NCBI GenBank assembly: GCA_963693315.1
Contig: OY856187.1
Location: 73,281,113-73,345,112, forward strand
Direction: 5' to 3'
Source of the DNA: Diogma glabrata
Lineage: Eukaryota; Arthropoda; Insecta; Diptera; Cylindrotomidae
Length of the DNA: 64,000 bases
Position numbers and translations under genes: made by a program. The notes below the pieces were generated by a model, which worked only from the letters and a program-made list of their open reading frames with translations, was not told the DNA's origin and did not search any database. The number at the start of each line of letters is the position of its first letter. Within the stretch, counting starts at the first letter, position 1. This document shows positions 59,227 to 64,000 of this stretch, in pieces.

Positions 59227-60360
59227 TAGAGATGTTAAAATACGGTATTTTATTTTTTTTGTATAATACAGCGTATTATACATTGTATAATACAAAATAA
59301 AATACCGTATATTCTGTACAAAAGTGCAATAGCCGACATACAGTGTTAGTGGTATAACAACAAAAAATTACTTCCATCACCATTTTCAATCACAACTAAT
59401 TCATTTTCTTCTAAATATCTGCCCCGACATTTGGATTTCTTATCGTTATCTTTATTTATATTTCTTAAACAAATGCTAATAAGATCTATTTATTCATCTG
59501 ATTCTGCTTGGTTTCAATATTAATCACTTTCATTCGCGTCGAGCTATGTATTTATGTTTTTATTTAAATTAAAGACTTATCATTTTCCATCGGTAAACTG
59601 TTGGATATTTAAATTATGATTTTTCCCATAAACAAGTTTACGCCTCGCCTCGTTGATTTGTAAGACAAATACTTCTTGCAGTATGAGTTAGGCTGCAGAT
59701 TGAAAAAGATTTTTCTGTTACAGTGGAATATGCGGAACGATGAAACATTCCGAAGAGCCACAAACTATTTGCCACTAAGTTAAACAATCAATATAGCTGC
59801 CATCGGTTTCAGAATGTGAGTTTTGAGTGTTTTAGTTAATCAATTTGAATGTATAGAAAGAGGACTACTCAAAGATGTAAAAGTGAATGACAGTCCATGA
59901 GTTCATAGCTCATAATGAGTGGAACGGAATGGGTTCATGGCTCATAATTTTAATTTGCTGCATAAAAAAAAATTCTCTATAACGGTGAATAGTAATGATG
60001 CAGCATTCGATGTTTGAAATTTATGTTCTGTTGATATTACAACAATTTTGTTGCCATAGAAATTTGCGAATCACTAAGAATGCGTTTCTAACTGTTAGTA
60101 ACAAGGGGCAATAACTCATTGATTCCTTCTGTATCGTTCATATATTCGAGAATCAGTAGTATATATTTTCGCAGTTATAAATTCTTCAAGTAATCCACGC
60201 GAAATCTCAATAAAATGGCAGATTACTGATTCGCGCGCCACCACAATAGAAAAAAATTTTATAATAAAATACCTGGTATTTTACTACGTTTTGGACAATA
60301 CGGTATTTTACGTATAATACCGCGTATTATACAATAGTATTAAACACTTTTACATCACTA
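59227..60360. mobile_element. hAT-like non-autonomous element, copy 2 (family of 27875-28906)
   Basis: A perfect 8-bp target duplication GTTAGCAC lies at 59219-59226 and 60361-60368. The ends TAGAGATGTTAAAATAC and ...TTTTACATCACTA are the same as in copy 1. It is 1134 bp, with no transposase. The interior is colinear with copy 1 but diverged. Confidence 0.88.
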
Positions 60361-60368
60361 GTTAGCAC

Positions 60369-60639
60369 CCCTAAGATATCACCTTGACTTGTGATATTTC
60401 ACTGTTATTACTAGAAGCATGTGATATCTCACGTTAACTCATATGCCAATAGCAGGGACTGGAGTACACGGGGTTGTCCCATCCGGAGATCAAAAACAAA
60501 AATATTTAAAAATCAAAAAAATAAACGTCAACAATTTATGGGTCAAGATTTCATGGGAAAAGGATCACAAAATTGCAGGCGCTTGACTGGCATGGGTAGT
60601 AGAATTATTGATCAGTTCAATGAATTATTGATTGGGCAG
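60369..60639. other. Unassigned sequence
   Basis: A 79-codon plus-strand ORF is present (60421-60660) but has no recognisable motif and overlaps the reverse-strand element remnant; it is not called as a gene. Confidence 0.35.
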
Positions 60640-61330
60640 TTAGACATGTTAGAATTTTAATAACTGAATTGATTAAAGTTTCTAAATATCCGAAGATACC
60701 AAGATAACTAGGGATTGTGATTATTATTATTAATGAATTCATGAACGCTGCTCTTAAAATTTTGAGGATTAACCTTAGCAGGTTAAACCTACACTGGTAA
60801 AGCATTCCAGAAATGCAAGATAGTTAAAAAAATTACGTTGAAAAGCGACAGTTCTACATCTTATCACTCGAACCGTAAAAAGATAGACTGATATTGTTCC
60901 TCTTGTGTAACGAGCTGGTTACGATTCTACCTGAGCCTGCAGGTTTGCAGGCTCAGGTAGAATCGATTTGATTTCCGCCAAAGCTCGGGCGTTCATAATG
61001 TACTTTTAAGCTACCGTCAAATCAACGACGTTTCTTCTATGTTGCAAGGAATCAAGCTCGCTTATAATATTTTCGTATGCCGTTCAATTTATTAGCTCTA
61101 CGCTGTATAGAATCAAGACAATTCAAACTACTCATGAATGCTCCATCCCATATTTAGGAACAATATTCCGTGCAGCAACGATTAAATAACTTGTATATGA
61201 AAAGAAGCTGTTTGCTATTGAAACGCTTTTGTACTACACCGATCCAAAAATTCAAACTTTTGAACAGCGTTCTTAGCATTTTTGGTTTCCTTTTTTGAGG
61301 TGTTGATTTTTATTTTGAGCTTATTCACTC
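60640..61330 (-). pseudogene. 3' fragment of the non-LTR element (family of 39144-43152)
   Basis: On the minus strand, frames match the RT C-terminus of the intact copy: a trace of LAKNAVQK near 61280, IWxGAxxSSLxCLDSxQRRA near 61120-61160, LDSLQHRRNVxDLT near 61040, and EIKSILPE near 60970. The conserved 3' UTR block (complement of CCGAAGATACCAAG) is near 60690. Many stops and shifts are present. A 20-bp-arm palindrome at 60922-60965 has formed in it. Confidence 0.8.
60922..60965. repeat. Perfect palindrome, 20-bp arms, 4-nt loop
   Basis: CGATTCTACCTGAGCCTGCA (60922-60941), loop GGTT, then the exact complement (60946-60965). One arm continues RT coding sequence; the other is an inverted copy. 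Confidence 0.95.
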
Positions 61331-62272
61331 CCTTCATTTAAAAAATGACATCTTCTGATATGATTCTATCCTAAAATTTACGGAAAAAAATTAGTACTGA
61401 TGAGCAGTTTTTTGTTTCTTAACTTAGTTTTGCTTTTTTCATGTTTCTAATATATCTGTTGCTGCATCATTGAGGGTGATCATGCAGATATTTACAGATT
61501 GCTGAGCGTAAGATAGATATTTTGAAAAATTTCATAAGAGTTTACCGATCCCTAGATTTGATTGACTTATGAGCTCTCTCTTTTTATTTTGGTCATAAAA
61601 ATCAAAGTTGATTTATCTGCTTTTATTTATGGATGTTCCTGATTTTTCTCTGCAGAGAACGTTCATTACCACAAATAGTTCCCTAATGCCTTTTTCGTCT
61701 ACGAAGCCTACTCCGTTAAAAACGGCATTCAGCTAGTTTATCGACTAAATAAAATTTTAACTTATGAAAAACATGAAAATATTCTTAGCTCCATCAACTA
61801 ACTTAGAGTATATAAATTAATATCAAATAATTATATCAGTAACATTCTTAAGTATTAAAATATTGTTACGGTTATATAGCAAAATCATATCAAAACTCAA
61901 CAATAAATTAATGAAATGAATATAATTGTTGTTGTATTTACAGTTCTTTACTTACAAACAATATTTCTTATTTTGTTTAAATGAACATTCCGGATTAAAT
62001 ATGTTTAGAATAACGATCGATTTATCTAGATTCAAAGGGATCGTATTGAAACAAGTTTTTTCAGACAGAATTAATTAGTTTAATTTTAGACTGCGATGAC
62101 GTTAAGTGAAATTAATTGTAAACGAAACACTGTATCGTGCATATAAAACCGTGTAAATAGAAGAAGTTATTTTTATATTAGTTTTTGTAATTAAACTTTT
62201 ACGTGTCATTTAATAGAAGCATTTTGTGTATTTTTTTAAACGCTGTGTACTGGACTTCTCATAGAAATGGAT
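61331..62272. other. AT-rich intergenic sequence
   Basis: No gene was recognised between the non-LTR fragment and the duplicated 3' end of the CAP-like gene. Confidence 0.4.
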
Positions 62273-62372
62273 AAAATTTATTTTAAAAGAAAAAACCGAC
62301 ACTTAAATTATAAATTTATTTATTTGTTTTTATGAAGATGCCGGGGTTTCTCAATGTGGATTATATTTTATA
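62273..62372 (-). repeat. Duplicate of the CAP-like gene 3' end
   Basis: It matches 62420-62519 at an offset of 147 bp, including the last codons of the gene and its 3' UTR start. In this copy the frame has a stop in place of serine (TGA after NPH) and, further on, one extra codon before the TAA. Confidence 0.8.
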
Positions 62373-62419
62373 TTATAAATTTATAATATATTAAATGATA
62401 TAATGAATAAATATATTAT

Positions 62420-62519
62420 AAAATTTATTTTAAAAGAAAAAACCAACACTTAAATTATAAATCTATTTATTTATTTTTATTAAGATGTCGGTGTTTCTGA
62501 ATGAGGATTATATTTTATA
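62420..62519 (-). repeat. CAP-like gene 3' end, source copy of the duplication
   Basis: It contains the C-terminal codons (…NPHSETPTS, stop at 62480-62482) and adjoining 3' UTR, repeated at 62273-62372. Confidence 0.8.
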
Positions 62520-63198
62520 TTTGCAAACCTATCAGGGTTGTATGATTTATTACGATTGCGTTTACATAGTACTATTGTTATGATAATAAAAATAATCACC
62601 AAGAATATAACTGCACTTAAAATGAAATATAAAACGTTAGTTTCTTCACCCGTTAATTTATTGGTATTCACATTAAATATTACAATATCCTTTTCGACCA
62701 CAGGTTCATCTGAAAGTTTTATCTCGTTATTTAAATACAGATTGTAAACAGAGTTATAGTTCTATTTAATTAAATACAATATTCTAAGAGTTTAAAATTT
62801 GTGTTTACAAAATCAAACTTACCACATAAACTATTAAAATATTTATGACAAATTTTACTTTCACATTCGCTACAAGGTTTTCCTTTTTTATACGTTAAAT
62901 TTAAATCAACATGTTCGTCATTTTCATTTGTATAACATCTAACATAGGTTTGTTGACCTCTGATATCAACAAATGCAATACATCCGATTAAGCTAAATTC
63001 TGCACGTAAAATGGGAAGCCATATATCACCATCTTCAAGTTTATGTTTGAAAAGTTCTATTATCAAACTATTGTTAAGAATTTGTCCATCAGTTTTTAAT
63101 TCTGTGTCGACTAATGTATCATTGTTCTTGGATTTAAGGCAAAAATCATAATAGAGTTCACCATATTTTCTTAAACTTGCAAACTCATTACTCCAGCT
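62480..63198 (-). CDS. CAP/antigen-5-like protein with C-terminal membrane anchor (3' part)
   Basis: Two exons are in the window: 63198-62823 (376 nt, after an AG at 63199-63200) and 62709-62480, joined over a 113-bp GT-AG intron (62822-62710, phase 1). Upstream exons lie beyond the right edge. The first exon encodes a late CAP segment: WLPILRAEFSLIGC, then YVRCYTNEN...YKKGKPCSECESK-C...LC, the CRISP/antigen-5 C-terminal pattern of Gly-x-Pro-Cys-Ser-x-Cys. The last exon gives a spacer, a ~24-residue hydrophobic helix (NVLYFILSAVIFLVIIFIIITIVLC) and a basic tail KRNRNKS, so the protein is probably type I with the CAP domain outside the cell. The CAP assignment rests on motif memory and is not certain. 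Confidence 0.65.
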
Positions 63199-63304
63199 CT
63201 GTTGGTTGGAAGAAAATTAAAACAGTTATTATTGCAAATAATAAATATTTTAGGTTTAAGAACCTCGCCAATTTGGGATTTGAACCTTAAAATCCCAAGC
63301 GATA

Positions 63305-63976
63305 CACTGAAAAAACATGTTCTATTTTCAATCAAAATGCAGTAATCTCAACCTCGTAGCGAGTGCGAATATGGCGAATCAAAACCAGAATGGTCATTTT
63401 ATTGTGTTTTCTCATTTCGAGATATCAACATGAGATGTTAAGTTTGTTTGTATAAATGAATGCAATATATTTTTCTTTATGTGTCAAAATGAACAAACAA
63501 TATTTTTTACATAAGCGAAAGCAAGACAAAAATATATTGCTTTCACTTATACAAACAAACTTACCATCTCATGTTAATATCTCGTAATGAGAAAACACAA
63601 CAAAATTTCCATCCAGAAATTGATTCAAAAATTGTACAAGTACAGAACGGTGTAGTTGAGACAACCGCACGGTGTTTTCCAGTGAAAATTAAATACAGTT
63701 CTACTACTTTCAAAAACTTTATTTTGAAATGAAAAATTCAAGAAATGTGGCCGAAGCAATTTTTTTTTCCTGCAAATAGTGATTAACTTTATTCAACTAC
63801 TGTTATATTATATTTAAGACTTTATATTTTAAATAAGCCTTATTATGTTGTCAGGAACATGTTTACATGTGGTTGTCCCAATCATCGTGAATTTGCAAGG
63901 ATTTTTTCATTGTTTGAATAATAAACTATTAGCTTCAAGATGAGGTTGTCATTACTGTAATATTTTTTTTTCAGTG
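63305..63976. mobile_element. MITE B, longest copy, in an intron of the CAP-like gene
   Basis: CACTGAAAAAACATG... to ...TTTTTTTTCAGTG, flanked by TA (63303-63304, 63977-63978). It is 672 bp because a ~207-bp fold-back lies inside (63399-63605). Outer parts match the 441-447-bp copies but are more diverged. It sits upstream of the acceptor at 63199, that is, inside the gene's intron. Confidence 0.82.
63399..63605. mobile_element. Fold-back insertion inside MITE B
   Basis: The arms of about 90 bp are inverted: TTGTGTTTTCTCATT, GAGATAT and AACATGAGATG on the left, AAGTTTGTTTGTATAA next, and their complements ending near 63605. Other MITE B copies lack this block. Confidence 0.75.
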
Positions 63977-64000
63977 TAGATATAGAATGGCATTAGGTAG

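Noticed and set aside
62770..62822. Residues after SLCG in the CAP-like frame
   Set aside because: They follow a GTAAG donor at 62822-62818 and are intronic; the last exon resumes at 62709.

Overview
The window looks like an AT-rich, repeat-dense piece of insect nuclear DNA, perhaps from a fly. The pointers are a spliced sorting-nexin-9 family gene (insect SH3PX1 type), jockey-like non-LTR elements, Ty3/gypsy LTR elements, Helentron/DINE-like elements carrying TA microsatellites, and many TA- or 8-bp-TSD mobile elements. Diptera is a guess; the order cannot be settled from the sequence alone. Only two host genes are supported, both on the minus strand: the SNX9-like gene (48558-50283, two coding exons) and the 3' part of a CAP/antigen-5-like gene with a C-terminal membrane segment (62480-63198, continuing beyond the right edge).

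Layout. 0.3-0.9 kb: a MITE with a second MITE inside it. 1.3-2.7 kb: a ~284-bp tandem repeat. 2.9-5.2 kb: a decayed non-LTR element. 5.8 kb: a GC-rich 109-nt hairpin. 6.2-12.6 kb: a nearly intact Ty3/gypsy element with 813-bp LTRs that look almost identical, a CHCC-type Gag and a textbook -1 frameshift signal; it resembles the CsRn1 clade. 13.4-18.4 kb: about eleven copies of a 454-bp satellite whose orientation flips once at ~14994. Every full unit carries a sequence that matches the complete hammerhead ribozyme consensus. 18.4-23.2 kb: unassigned AT-rich DNA. 23.2-34.5 kb: a nest in which a TA-TSD MITE holds a Helentron-like element, which holds a second gypsy element, which itself holds another Helentron-like copy (in its left LTR) and a hAT-like element (in its protease region). 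35.0-36.8 kb: a fold-back element and a second copy of the first MITE. 37.7-48.5 kb: a 2290-bp segment present three times in tandem; the first copy is split by a full-length-looking non-LTR element. 48.6-50.3 kb: the SNX9-like gene. 52.9-61.3 kb: a decayed jockey-like element, two hAT-like elements with perfect 8-bp TSDs, and a reverse-strand non-LTR fragment. 62.3-64 kb: the CAP-like gene with a partly duplicated 3' end and a MITE in its intron.

The most notable system is the 454-bp hammerhead satellite. If transcribed, its tandem transcripts should be able to cut themselves into 454-nt units, as known for hammerhead satellites and retrozymes. Two independent -1 frameshift signals (A-AAA-AAC and G-TTA-AAC, each with an 8-nt spacer and a stem with a 10-nt loop) explain how the two gypsy elements express Pol.
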